Assembly (NCBI GenBank): GCA_022600255.1
Contig: JAHZKU010000269.1
Span: 1 to 19,643 of the forward strand
Direction of reading: 5' to 3'
Length of the DNA: 19,643 bases
Source of the DNA: Actinomycetes bacterium
GTDB taxonomy: Bacteria; Actinomycetota; Actinomycetes; S36-B12; GCA-2699445
Below, one piece after another: positions 6,604 to 14,402 of this stretch. Position 1 is the first letter of the stretch; each line of letters starts with the position of its first letter. The notes under the pieces are model-generated. The model searched no databases, was not told where the DNA came from, and was given only the letters and a program-made list of their open reading frames with translations. The position numbers and the translations under genes were made by a program.

Positions 6604-6618
6604 TATCGTGTCTTTATG
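6604..6618 (+). promoter_or_regulatory. -10 element and leaderless start of the Nudix gene
   Basis: TATCGT (6604-6609), six bases (GTCTTT), then ATG at 6616, with no Shine-Dalgarno. This heads the plus-strand Nudix-DUF6049-murJ group. No convincing -35 element is visible. Confidence 0.55.
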
Positions 6619-7122
6619 TCTGGCGATCGCCCGCACCAAGGGCCTGTGGGTCCACCGCGACCCAAGACAGCCCCGGTGCAACGACCTCGCACAGTCGCCG
6701 AGGTGAGCGCTGGTGGGTTGGTCCTAGACCAGTTGCAGGATCCAGCTAGTGCCCTTTTGATCTCGCGACGGGATCGACGTAAGCGCCTGATCTGGTCATT
6801 TCCGAAGGGCCACATAGAAGCTGGCGAGACAACCCAGGAGACGGCTCTGCGGGAAGTGCAAGAGGAGACAGGCATCGTCGCTGAAATCTTGCAGCCCCTG
6901 GGCAAGGTGGATTTCTGGTTCATGGCGGACGGATACCGGGTGCACAAGACGGTGCACCATTTTCTGATGCGCGCCGTAAGGGGAGCCTTGAGTGCGGAGG
7001 ATGTGGAGGTGGAGTCGGTGGAATGGGTGCCGACGCACACCGCTCGATCGCGGTTGGCTTACGCCGATGAGCGCGACCTACTCGTGCGAGCGTTAGGCGA
7101 CCTGCCGGACATCACCTCGTGA
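6616..7122 (+). CDS. Nudix hydrolase (MutT4-like)
   Basis: A 168-aa cytosolic Nudix pyrophosphatase. The Nudix box runs 65-87 and satisfies G-x5-E-x7-REU-x-EE-x-GU: Gly65, Glu71, then REVQEETGI at 79-87. The basic proline-rich N-terminus (1-27) precedes the fold, which begins at AEVSAGGLVLD. By position before the DUF6049 gene and murJ it matches M. tuberculosis Rv3908 (MutT4). The substrate (oxidised nucleotide, nucleoside diphosphate derivative) cannot be read from the sequence. ATG-6616 is chosen over an in-frame ATG at 6526 because the earlier residues look non-coding and a TATCGT -10 lies six bases before 6616. The stop overlaps the next gene's GTG by 4 bases (GTGA), implying translational coupling. 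Confidence 0.92.
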   Translation: MSGDRPHQGPVGPPRPKTAPVQRPRTVAEVSAGGLVLDQLQDPASALLISRRDRRKRLIWSFPKGHIEAGETTQETALREVQEETGIVAEILQPLGKVDFWFMADGYRVHKTVHHFLMRAVRGALSAEDVEVESVEWVPTHTARSRLAYADERDLLVRALGDLPDITS

Positions 7123-9152
7123 GGTTCGCCGCACGACGCAGGCTGTCGGTGGGACTGCTCCTAGTTGCCGCCGTAGCTGCGACCCTCGTGCCAGCGACTG
7201 GCTCGGCGCAGATCGCCGATGATGCGCCGACGGTGGATGTGCTGGTGGATTCGGTCACCCCGGCCGTTCCTAAGGCCAAGTCTTCACTGCGGATCAGCGG
7301 CCGCGTTGCGAACACCAGCGCAGTGACGATCTCGGGGGCCCAGATTCGCCTGAACCTGTCCCCCACACCCTTGCTGACCCGGGGCGAAGTGCCGCAGGTC
7401 CTTTCCGGCGAATCCAACCGGGTCGGGGAACCAGTGGCAGGCTTCAGCGTTGTTGCGGTAGACACGCTGGAGCCGGGGCAACAGTCCAGCTTCACCTTGC
7501 GAGTGAAACTGGCAGACCTGGGTTTGCCGCCAACCCCAGGGGTCTACGCGTTTTTTGTCAACGTCGCTGCGCAGGAGGCCATGATCGGCAGAGCGGGAGT
7601 CACGTTGCCCTGGTTCCCCAAGAAGGCGAAGTACTCCGCATCGAAGGTCGCTTTCTTGTGGCCCATCACACAAGATCCCGCCGTGGCAGGCAACGAGTTG
7701 GTGCTGGACGCGGAACTTCCACGTGAGTTTGGTGCCGATGGCCGGCTCGGACAACTCCTGAACGTCGGGGCCAGGAGCAGTGTGAGTTGGCTGGTGGATG
7801 CGGCCACCTTCGCGACAGCTAAGGACCTCGCGGACGGCTACCAAATCCAAACCCGGGAAGGCCCCGAGCCAGGTGATCGGGCTGAATCGGCCGAAGAGTT
7901 CATTACTGAACTCCAAGCCACCCTTGCTGATCAGCAATCGTCGCTGCCTGGCTATGCGGTGGCCGACGCAGACGCGCTGAACCGTGCGGATCTGACCGCC
8001 TTTGTGGTCCGGTCCGCGACGCTACCCACCCTCTTGGCGGACCGGGATCTGAAGTCCTCGGATCCTGAGGTGTTGTTCGCACCGCCTGGTGGCGCAACCG
8101 ACTCCACAACAATGCAGGTGTTGGTGGATGCTGGCGTCCGCGCTGCTTTGTTCAGCGAGGCCGCGTTTCCAACCGAGGAGATCCTTACCTACACGCCCAC
8201 GGGAGCGACCACCATCGATGTCGGCGACGACCGCATCAGTGTGTATCTGACCGACACCCAGTTGGCCACCGAACTTAGCCAAGGGTTGGCTACGACCCCC
8301 GAGCGAAGTCGCGCCCAGCAAGCGATCCTGGCAGACCTGGCCATGATCACCTTGGAGCGGCCCACTGTTGTCCGCCGCGTGATCGCCGAACCTCCGCCCA
8401 CCTGGAACCCTCCGGAGCGTTGGTCTGCGGACCTGTTGGCACAGATCGAGCGGGCGCCTTGGATCGATCCGATTCAGCTCAGTGAGGTCCTGCAGGGACC
8501 GCTGTTGCCCCGCCAGACGGCCGACTACGGCCGCGAGGAACGCCGCCAAGAGTTGCCGCGGGGTTACATGCAGCGGATTCGGGAGCAGGAGGCCGCACTG
8601 GAATCATTGTCCCGGATCGTCAATGATCCCACCGGTTTCGGGGAAACCTTCACACTGGCACTGCAACGCGCAGCATCGGGGCTATGGCGGGGGCAACGGG
8701 CGGCTCGTGATGAGCTGATGGACACGATCACTGCGCAGTTGGCCGAGGAGCGGGCAAAGGTGGCGGTTGTTTCCGCCGGTAGCGTCACGCTCGCTGGCGA
8801 CAACGGCCGCTTGCCCTTAACCGTGGCCAATGATCTGGACCGTGATGTGACAGTTGGCATTGACTTGCGCACCGACAACCAGGCGCGGTTGAAATACACC
8901 GCTCCTGATCCGGTTACGGTTAAAGCAGGACAGAAGACCGGCCTGGAAGTCCCCATCCAAGTGGCCGGCAGCCAGCCACTGGAGGTCACCGTTATGCTGA
9001 CCGATGCCAAGGGCGTCTTCTTCTCCGACTCCGCCACCTTGCAACTGCAATCCACGGCTTCCACGCGGATCGCGGCCATCGTGGTTGGTCTTGGCGCCGC
9101 CGCACTGGTGGTGCTGGTTGCCCTCAGGCTCTGGCGGCGTCGCCGTGGCTGA
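7119..9152 (+). CDS. DUF6049-type secreted, C-terminally anchored protein
   Basis: A 677-aa protein equivalent by position to M. tuberculosis Rv3909, a conserved actinobacterial protein of unknown function. Residues 1-30 form a signal peptide (basic start, hydrophobic core GLLLVAAVAATL, small residues before a likely cut near GSAQ). The outer part begins with a beta-rich domain (about 38-150). A large middle region follows, with TFALALQRA-like helices near 510-530. The end has a second beta domain and a single C-terminal membrane helix (AAIVVGLGAAALVVLVAL) followed by the stop-transfer run RLWRRRRG. Topology is therefore outside with a short cytosolic tail. It is coupled to the Nudix gene (GTGA overlap) and overlaps murJ by 8 bases, so a role in cell-envelope assembly with MurJ is a reasonable inference. 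No catalytic motif is recognised. Confidence 0.88.
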   Translation: MRFAARRRLSVGLLLVAAVAATLVPATGSAQIADDAPTVDVLVDSVTPAVPKAKSSLRISGRVANTSAVTISGAQIRLNLSPTPLLTRGEVPQVLSGESNRVGEPVAGFSVVAVDTLEPGQQSSFTLRVKLADLGLPPTPGVYAFFVNVAAQEAMIGRAGVTLPWFPKKAKYSASKVAFLWPITQDPAVAGNELVLDAELPREFGADGRLGQLLNVGARSSVSWLVDAATFATAKDLADGYQIQTREGPEPGDRAESAEEFITELQATLADQQSSLPGYAVADADALNRADLTAFVVRSATLPTLLADRDLKSSDPEVLFAPPGGATDSTTMQVLVDAGVRAALFSEAAFPTEEILTYTPTGATTIDVGDDRISVYLTDTQLATELSQGLATTPERSRAQQAILADLAMITLERPTVVRRVIAEPPPTWNPPERWSADLLAQIERAPWIDPIQLSEVLQGPLLPRQTADYGREERRQELPRGYMQRIREQEAALESLSRIVNDPTGFGETFTLALQRAASGLWRGQRAARDELMDTITAQLAEERAKVAVVSAGSVTLAGDNGRLPLTVANDLDRDVTVGIDLRTDNQARLKYTAPDPVTVKAGQKTGLEVPIQVAGSQPLEVTVMLTDAKGVFFSDSATLQLQSTASTRIAAIVVGLGAAALVVLVALRLWRRRRG

Positions 9153-10944
9153 GACACCAGATCCAGCCCAGAAGCCGGTCGACGAAGCGGATTCCACACA
9201 GATCCGACTAGGTGCTGCCAACCAGGCGCCTGCAGATGAGGCCTTGTTCACCCAAGGGGCCATGCTCAGCGATGGTCTGGTCGACGAAGAGAAGGTAGCC
9301 GATTCAGAGAACAAGCTGTTGCGTAACAGCGCCCTGATGGCGATCGGCTCAACACTGTCGCGCGCGACCGGATTGTTTCGAGACATTGCATTGGCGGCGG
9401 CCCTGGGCTCCTCGCTGGTGGCCGACGCTTTCGTTCTGGGTAATCAACTCCCAGACATCACATACGTTCTGATCATCGGTGGCGCCCTAAACGCCATCTT
9501 TGTTCCCTTGCTCGTGCGACGTATGAAGGATGACAAGGACGGCGGCAAGGCTTATACGGATTCACTCCTGTCATTGGTCGGCACCGTACTGGTTGTCCTC
9601 ACCGTAGTAGCCGTCCTAGCCGCACCATGGCTGATCGACCTTTACGCTTCGCCCGACTATAGTTCCGGACAACTCGAATTGGCCGTGGCATTCGCCCGGT
9701 ATTGCCTGCCGCAGATCTTCTTCTTCGGTCTCTACGCGATGCTGATGCAGGTGTTGAACGCGCGGGGGCATTTCGCAGCCCCCATGTTTGCTCCGATTTT
9801 CAACAACGTTGTTGCGGTTATCACGTACTTGTCGTTTGCGATCGTGGTCGGAAGTGCTGCGGTTGCGGGCGGTACCCTCACTTCAGGTCAAACTGCGTGG
9901 CTTGGCATCGGAACCACCCTGGGCATCGTGGCCCAAGCTTGCGTGCTGATCCCGGTCGTTTTGCGCTCGGGCTACCGGTTTACGTTCAGTTGGCAGTGGC
10001 GTGGAATGGGGATGCGCAAGGCGGGCCGACTGGCCGGGTGGACGCTGGGTTTGGTGGCCGTGACCCAGATCGGTTTCTTGGTGGCAACCCGGCTCGCCAC
10101 CACGGCTAACGTGAACGCGGCGGCCGTGGATGGCACGCCGGTCGGGTTGGCCTCATACGCCAGGGCCTACTTGGTCTTCATGATTCCGCACGGCATCATC
10201 ACCGTTTCGTTGGTAACCGCTCAGTTGCCTAACCTGTCCCGCAAAGTGCACGCAGGCGCGATGCGGGATGCTGGTAATGACATCGGTCATACGATGCGAC
10301 TCGCGGCCGCAATCGTGACCCCGATCGCTCTCGCTCTTGTTTTTGGCGCCCTGCCGTTGGCCGCGATTCTGTTCGGCTGGGGGGCCTCGAGTGCCGCTCA
10401 GGCGGAGCAGATCGGGGTACTGATCGCGATCTTCATGACCGGGCTGATCCCATTCACGCTTTACTACGTTCTGCAGCGCGGCTGGTATGCCATGGAGAAC
10501 ACACGCACACCTTTCTTGATGGCCGTACTGCTAAACGTCGCATTCGTCGCGCTGGCGATTCCGATGTTCAACATGTCCGGACCAGGCGGTCCGCAGGTGA
10601 ACGCACTCGCTGCGGCCTACTCCCTCGCAAACTGGATCCTGTTCATCGTGGCTTGGCCCACCCTGCGTCGGGCGTATGGATATCTGGATGTCATGGCGAC
10701 GGTACGGGCCCTGTTGAAAGTCCTGGCGGCCGCCGGGCTCGTGAGCGGATTGATGATTGCGATTCGACTCACCGTGCTGCCGCCATTCGGAACCGGAGAC
10801 TCCAAGATCGATGCGTTCTGGACGCTGATCGTCACTGCGATTATCGTGCTGGTTAGCTACTTGCTGGTGGCGTGGCTGCTGCGGATTACCGAGATTCGGG
10901 AGCTCCTGACCTGGGCGAGGGGCAAACTACCTGGACGTCGGTGA
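9145..10944 (+). CDS. murJ: Lipid II flippase MurJ (MviN)
   Basis: A multi-pass MOP-superfamily flippase that moves lipid II across the cytoplasmic membrane. With GTG-9145 it is 599 aa. Residues 1-57 form an acidic, disordered cytoplasmic extension typical of actinobacterial MurJ. The first helix carries SRATGLFRD (72-80), whose Arg73 and Arg79 correspond to the E. coli MurJ essential Arg18 and Arg24; VADAF (92-96) carries the equivalent of Asp39. About 14 hydrophobic segments follow to the basic end WARGKLPGRR. In M. tuberculosis the protein (Rv3910) continues into a pseudokinase and outer domain; here it stops, and that part is a separate downstream gene, as in Streptomyces. The start overlaps the previous gene by 8 bases; the upstream in-frame ATG (9004) would add a non-protein-like tail, and ATG-9262 is a less likely alternative. 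Confidence 0.95.
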   Translation: MAETPDPAQKPVDEADSTQIRLGAANQAPADEALFTQGAMLSDGLVDEEKVADSENKLLRNSALMAIGSTLSRATGLFRDIALAAALGSSLVADAFVLGNQLPDITYVLIIGGALNAIFVPLLVRRMKDDKDGGKAYTDSLLSLVGTVLVVLTVVAVLAAPWLIDLYASPDYSSGQLELAVAFARYCLPQIFFFGLYAMLMQVLNARGHFAAPMFAPIFNNVVAVITYLSFAIVVGSAAVAGGTLTSGQTAWLGIGTTLGIVAQACVLIPVVLRSGYRFTFSWQWRGMGMRKAGRLAGWTLGLVAVTQIGFLVATRLATTANVNAAAVDGTPVGLASYARAYLVFMIPHGIITVSLVTAQLPNLSRKVHAGAMRDAGNDIGHTMRLAAAIVTPIALALVFGALPLAAILFGWGASSAAQAEQIGVLIAIFMTGLIPFTLYYVLQRGWYAMENTRTPFLMAVLLNVAFVALAIPMFNMSGPGGPQVNALAAAYSLANWILFIVAWPTLRRAYGYLDVMATVRALLKVLAAAGLVSGLMIAIRLTVLPPFGTGDSKIDAFWTLIVTAIIVLVSYLLVAWLLRITEIRELLTWARGKLPGRR

Positions 10945-10997
10945 CCGCCGCCGCGCATTCGGGGGTGGACCGTCGTAGCCTTCAACCAAGAGGAGCT

Positions 10998-11462
10998 ATG
11001 GATTCAACTCGACCCGCAGTCAACACTGTGCATGCTCACCGCACGGTGGGTTCCGCACGACCTGTGCTGCGCGAGCCTGATCAGGAGTCGGGCGGAATCG
11101 TGTTGGGCTGGCTGCTGAAGCTGGCGCTCGTTCTGGCGGTAATTGTGGTGGTGGGCTACGACCTAGTCGCGATCACTTACAACAAGGTGGCCACCGCGGA
11201 GGATGCCAAGTCCATTGCCCGCGCAGCCTACGATGCGAAGGTCCTCAGCCGGTCTACGTCCGCGGAGGCCACCAAGTCCGCGCAGGAGCAGGCGCGCGCA
11301 AGGGGCATCACACTGGACAAATCGGACGTTGTCTACGCTTCGGATGGCTCGATTGAAGTGACGGTGACACGCTCCGTTGACACGCTGGTCGCCCACAGAA
11401 TTGGCCCGATCTCGGACTATTCAACGGTCGTTGAGGTCTACACGACGTCCAATGGGCCTTGA
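10998..11462 (+). CDS. Single-pass membrane protein between murJ and the pseudokinase, unknown
   Basis: A 154-aa protein with a polar N-terminus (1-33), one strong transmembrane helix (about 35-58), an Ala-rich helical stretch (AEDAKSIARAAYDAK, 68-82, continuing to about 102), and a short beta-rich end with alternating Val/Thr (VTVTRSV at 121-127). The helix-plus-alanine-rich layout recalls TadE-like pseudopilins, but I see no cysteine pair or processing motif, so this is weak. The ATG at 10998 follows AAGAGGAG closely. An in-frame GTG at 10941 overlaps the murJ stop (GTGA), but the codons between (CTT, CAA, CCA, AGA, GGA) look non-coding. Position suggests a MurJ-pseudokinase accessory protein (inference). 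Confidence 0.75.
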   Translation: MDSTRPAVNTVHAHRTVGSARPVLREPDQESGGIVLGWLLKLALVLAVIVVVGYDLVAITYNKVATAEDAKSIARAAYDAKVLSRSTSAEATKSAQEQARARGITLDKSDVVYASDGSIEVTVTRSVDTLVAHRIGPISDYSTVVEVYTTSNGP

Positions 11463-11511
11463 TGTTCTTCACATTTGGTTCACAACTGACCGATTTTGAG
11501 TCGATTTGTTC

Positions 11512-11526
11512 TAACCTTGGGTGGTG
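11512..11526 (+). promoter_or_regulatory. -10 element and leaderless start of the pseudokinase gene
   Basis: TAACCT (11512-11517), six bases, then GTG at 11524, in a 58-base AT-richer gap with no Shine-Dalgarno. The pattern indicates a promoter internal to the murJ group, allowing the pseudokinase and downstream sigma factor to be expressed separately from murJ. Confidence 0.5.
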
Positions 11527-12972
11527 ACTGTGAGTACGCAGCCAGGATTGGCAGACCGACACGTCGGTCGGTATGTCTTGGACGATCTGGTCGCCGAACG
11601 CTCGGACACCATGATGTGGCGGGCGACAGATCCAGCCTTGCAGCGCCCGGTCGGGGTCAGACTCGTCCCATTGACAGATTCTCGCTGTGAAGCGCTCTAC
11701 AAGGCCGCGCGTGCGGCGGCATCCGTGGATGACCGGCGGCTCGTGGCAGTCCTTGACGTATTTGAGACTGACGAGTATCTAGTGATCGTTACCGAGTGGG
11801 TCAACGGACAGGCCTGGTCGGATCTGCTCACCGAACGTTGGACTGCCCAGGAATCCATGGTGGTGGCCAAAGAGGTCGGCCTAGCTTTAGAGAAGGCGCA
11901 CGCCGCTGGAGTGACGCATGGTCGGATTCGCCCAGATTCGGTCATGATCACCGACACTCGAGAGGTCCGACTCCGCGGCCTAGGCGTGGAAGCGGCTGTC
12001 TGGGGTTCAGAACCGCCCGGTGATCCCAAGGCGGCTGACCTGCATGGTGTCGGGGCCCTGCTCTATGCCGGCGTCACCTTGCGTTGGCCCTGCGGCCCAC
12101 ATGGCACACCGGTTGCGGGAATGCGTCCTGCCCCGGTCGCTAATGGTCAGATTCCGTCGCCCTCGGCGTTTGAGGCGGACGTCCCGCCTGTTGTCGACGC
12201 GATCTGCGCCAAGAGCATGCTCACGTCGCAGGGCTCCGAACCTGTGGTGGGTTACGCAGGCGTGGCTGAGTGTGTGCTGGCGCTGGATCATGCGCTTGGC
12301 AAACAACCCACATCAACTGAAGCCGACGAGTTCGCGGCCGAAACCGAGATTCGAGCAGACCGTTGGGTGGGGCGACTCAGCACGGCCGCCGTTTTCCTGT
12401 TCGCGATCGCTGGTGTCGGTCTGCTGCTCTGGCAGCTACTGGTCAACAACGGAGAACCGGATTCTGGGTCTGCGCTGGCGGACGGATCCGCCTCTCAGGT
12501 GGCACCGATCCCACCCTTCGAGGCCCCACTGCCAGAATCCTCGTTCACGATCGCCTCGGCGCAGGATTTTGATCCCGGGGGTGACGATGCCGAAAACCCG
12601 GACTTAGTCGAGAAAGCCATTGATGGCCGCAACAAGACCGCTTGGGTTACCGCGCCCTACCCCAACGCCAACATGAATCCCAAGGAGGGCGTGGGCTTGG
12701 TCCTGGATATGGGAACGGTCCGGAGCCTGCGCGCGCTGGATCTGAAGTTGTACGGCAGCGGTTCAGACTTCCAGGTCTTAACGTCGAAGAAGAAGCCGAA
12801 ATCCCTTGACAACTACCGAACGGTCGCGGAGATCACCGGAGCCGGGAATTCGATCAAAGTGCGCACGTCCAAGCCGGTCCGGGCACGCTACGTCATGATT
12901 TGGTTCACCGGATTGCCCTACGACGGCGCGAATTATGTGGGCGGCGTCCGGGACGTCAAGATCGAAGGGTGA
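11524..12972 (+). CDS. Membrane pseudokinase with extracytoplasmic discoidin-like domain (MviN C-terminal equivalent)
   Basis: 482 aa. The N-terminal kinase fold (about 15-260) is degenerate: the beta-3 Lys is replaced by Arg (VGVRL, 43-47), the catalytic loop HRD-K-x-x-N reads HGRIRPDSV (132-140), and DFG reads GLG (152-154). It cannot be a normal kinase. A Thr-containing juxtamembrane stretch PTSTEAD (262-268) precedes a transmembrane helix (about 285-307). Outside lies a Pro/Ser linker, then a beta domain with DGRNKTAW, typical of F5/8 type C (discoidin/CBM-like) folds (about 340-482). This is the arrangement of the C-terminal half of M. tuberculosis Rv3910, where the pseudokinase, phosphorylated by PknB, recruits FhaA to restrain lipid II export. 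Start choice among GTG codons 11521, 11524 and 11530 follows the promoter spacing. The stop lies 28 bases before the sigma factor. Confidence 0.9.
   Translation: MTVSTQPGLADRHVGRYVLDDLVAERSDTMMWRATDPALQRPVGVRLVPLTDSRCEALYKAARAAASVDDRRLVAVLDVFETDEYLVIVTEWVNGQAWSDLLTERWTAQESMVVAKEVGLALEKAHAAGVTHGRIRPDSVMITDTREVRLRGLGVEAAVWGSEPPGDPKAADLHGVGALLYAGVTLRWPCGPHGTPVAGMRPAPVANGQIPSPSAFEADVPPVVDAICAKSMLTSQGSEPVVGYAGVAECVLALDHALGKQPTSTEADEFAAETEIRADRWVGRLSTAAVFLFAIAGVGLLLWQLLVNNGEPDSGSALADGSASQVAPIPPFEAPLPESSFTIASAQDFDPGGDDAENPDLVEKAIDGRNKTAWVTAPYPNANMNPKEGVGLVLDMGTVRSLRALDLKLYGSGSDFQVLTSKKKPKSLDNYRTVAEITGAGNSIKVRTSKPVRARYVMIWFTGLPYDGANYVGGVRDVKIEG
12845..12869 (+). promoter_or_regulatory. Possible ECF-type promoter inside the pseudokinase gene, upstream of the sigma factor
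   Basis: GGAAT (12845-12849), 16 bases, CGTC (12866-12869) resembles the GGAAC-N16-18-CGTC pattern reported for mycobacterial SigM promoters, about 130 bases before the sigma factor start. Such a short motif is expected by chance about once in a window this size, so it is only a candidate for autoregulation. Confidence 0.25.
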
Positions 12973-12984
12973 ACCGAACCCGCG

Positions 12985-12990
12985 TAGGCT
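12985..12990 (+). promoter_or_regulatory. -10-like hexamer before the ECF sigma gene
   Basis: TAGGCT lies 10 bases before ATG-13001 and one base before the in-frame ATG-12992. No Shine-Dalgarno is visible for either. Transcription from here would begin within a few bases of the start codon, giving a leaderless or nearly leaderless message. Confidence 0.35.
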
Positions 12991-13000
12991 CATGGATGCC

Positions 13001-13633
13001 ATGAGCGAAACAGTGCACGAGGACGCGCGCGCCGACGACCAACTCCTGCGTGATCATGTTGCTGGAGATCCAAGCGCTTTCGGTGAGCTATTCCGCAGGC
13101 ACCAAGATCGCTTGTGGGCTGTTGCGCTGCGTACCAGCCGTGACCCCGATGAAGCGTCCGATGCGTTGCAGGACGCGATGGTCTCTGCGTTTCGTAGAGC
13201 TAGTACGTTTCAGGGCAACTCCAAGGTGAGCACTTGGCTCCACAGAATCGTCGTCAACGCATGCTTGGACCGGATGCGCAGTCGGCGCAGCAGACCGACA
13301 GTGCCACTGCCGGAGCAGGGCGACTATCTGGCGCCGGATCCCCGCGATCCGATCAATGAGCACGTGGCCAGGATCACGGTGCACGATGCCCTGGCTGAGC
13401 TCCCCGAGGACCAGCGCGCCGCGGTTGTGCTCGTAGATCTAGAGGGTTGGTCGGTCGAGGCGGCCGCTGAAGCGCTCGATTGCCCGCCAGGCACAGTCAA
13501 GAGTCGCTGTCATCGTGGTCGAGCCCGGCTCGCCCAGGTTTTGGGGAACCTGGCACCCCCAACACCCGTCTCAACCACGAAGCCGACAAATCCTGAGGGA
13601 CCGCAAGCGCGCAGAGAAGGAGGGCAATCGTGA
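13001..13633 (+). CDS. sigM: ECF RNA polymerase sigma factor, SigM-like
   Basis: A 210-aa group 4 (extracytoplasmic function) sigma factor. Region 2 spans about 25-95: FGELFRRHQDRLW, then DASDALQ-type helices (EASDALQDAMVSAFRRA), and STWLHRIVVNACLDRMR at the end of the -10-binding region. Region 4 spans about 128-185: LPEDQRAAVVLVDLEGWSVE followed by the helix-turn-helix ending PGTVKSRCHRGRARL. A Pro/Thr-rich tail of about 25 residues follows. Synteny (after the murJ pseudokinase, before an anti-sigma) matches SigM of mycobacteria and Streptomyces. ATG-13001 is used; ATG-12992 would add MDA. Its TGA overlaps the anti-sigma GTG by 4 bases, the usual coupling of such pairs. Confidence 0.93.
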   Translation: MSETVHEDARADDQLLRDHVAGDPSAFGELFRRHQDRLWAVALRTSRDPDEASDALQDAMVSAFRRASTFQGNSKVSTWLHRIVVNACLDRMRSRRSRPTVPLPEQGDYLAPDPRDPINEHVARITVHDALAELPEDQRAAVVLVDLEGWSVEAAAEALDCPPGTVKSRCHRGRARLAQVLGNLAPPTPVSTTKPTNPEGPQARREGGQS

Positions 13634-14316
13634 CCGATTCTGAACTGCCCCCACTCAACCCACAGGATGAAGCGGCGCTGCTTGCGCGACTTGCCAATAC
13701 GCCAAGCCCGCCCATTCCTCCGGCCGTGAGCCAACGCGTGGCCGCCGCCATCGACCAAGAGGCGCAGGCCCGCGCAGAGCAAGAAGAGGCGAACGTTGTC
13801 GGCATCACGCGCGGGCGTCGCGGGTTTCGGGTCCTAGCCGCGGTCGCGTCCGTGGCGGTGATCGCCTTAGTGGGCGTGGCGGTCGTGCCATCTCTGACGG
13901 GATCGAACAGTGATTTCGCAGCCCAGTCTCTAAACGCCTGTACCGTGGCAGCCGATCCTGCGGCCGACTTAACGCCGGTGATGCACGAGTCGGGTCAGCG
14001 TTATGCCATGGCCGATTTCAGCGACCAAGCCATGGGCGTGATGTCTGAGCCTGCCCCGGAGTGTGACCAACCGCAAGGCGATGAGGCTGCTGGCTCGCAA
14101 GTCCAAGCAACGAACATCATGGCCGAGAAGATGCCGATGGTTCGGTCCTGTGTCGTCGCAGAGATGGTGGGCCGACCTATCCACGTCGCCGACATGGCGG
14201 ACTTTGAAGGCAAGCCAGCGGTTGTGGTGGTGGCGGGCGCACCCGAAGAGGTGGTGGCGTTGGATTGTGACAAGAGCCAACCTGCGGTGCTCGCTCGCAA
14301 GACCATGACCGAATAA
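13630..14316 (+). CDS. Membrane-anchored anti-sigma factor (RsmA-like position)
   Basis: A 228-aa bitopic protein. The N-terminal cytosolic part (1-66) is helical and acidic/Ala-rich (EAALLARLANTPSPPIPPAVSQRVAAAI), suited to binding the sigma factor. A transmembrane helix covers about 67-88. The remaining 140 residues are outside. The zinc anti-sigma signature HxxxCxxC is absent. The outer domain has four cysteines (104, 145, 174, 213) and about ten methionines, which is unusual. It is translationally coupled to the sigma gene through GTGA, with AAGGAGG 6 bases upstream of the GTG, the strongest ribosome binding site in the region. The function is inferred from pairing and topology; sequence similarity to a named anti-sigma family is not evident by eye. 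Confidence 0.8.
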   Translation: MTDSELPPLNPQDEAALLARLANTPSPPIPPAVSQRVAAAIDQEAQARAEQEEANVVGITRGRRGFRVLAAVASVAVIALVGVAVVPSLTGSNSDFAAQSLNACTVAADPAADLTPVMHESGQRYAMADFSDQAMGVMSEPAPECDQPQGDEAAGSQVQATNIMAEKMPMVRSCVVAEMVGRPIHVADMADFEGKPAVVVVAGAPEEVVALDCDKSQPAVLARKTMTE

Positions 14317-14388
14317 CAGGTCACAATGGCACAAGAATGCGCACGACCGTGGCGTAGTGCTGAAGTACTTGTTCGCGGTATTCCCGCG

Positions 14389-14394
14389 TATCAT
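14389..14394 (+). promoter_or_regulatory. -10-like hexamer before the CCA-adding enzyme gene
   Basis: TATCAT ends 8 bases before GTG-14403, and no clear Shine-Dalgarno exists, so the transcript may start at or next to the start codon. A small hairpin (CGCGG, five bases, CCGCG; 14375-14389) lies immediately upstream in the -35 to -10 spacer. Confidence 0.4.
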
Positions 14395-14402
14395 TAGAGA
14401 TC

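Noticed and set aside
8022..8549. 175-aa minus-strand frame inside the DUF6049 gene
   Set aside because: Antisense shadow of a convincing secreted protein; no start signal or family features.
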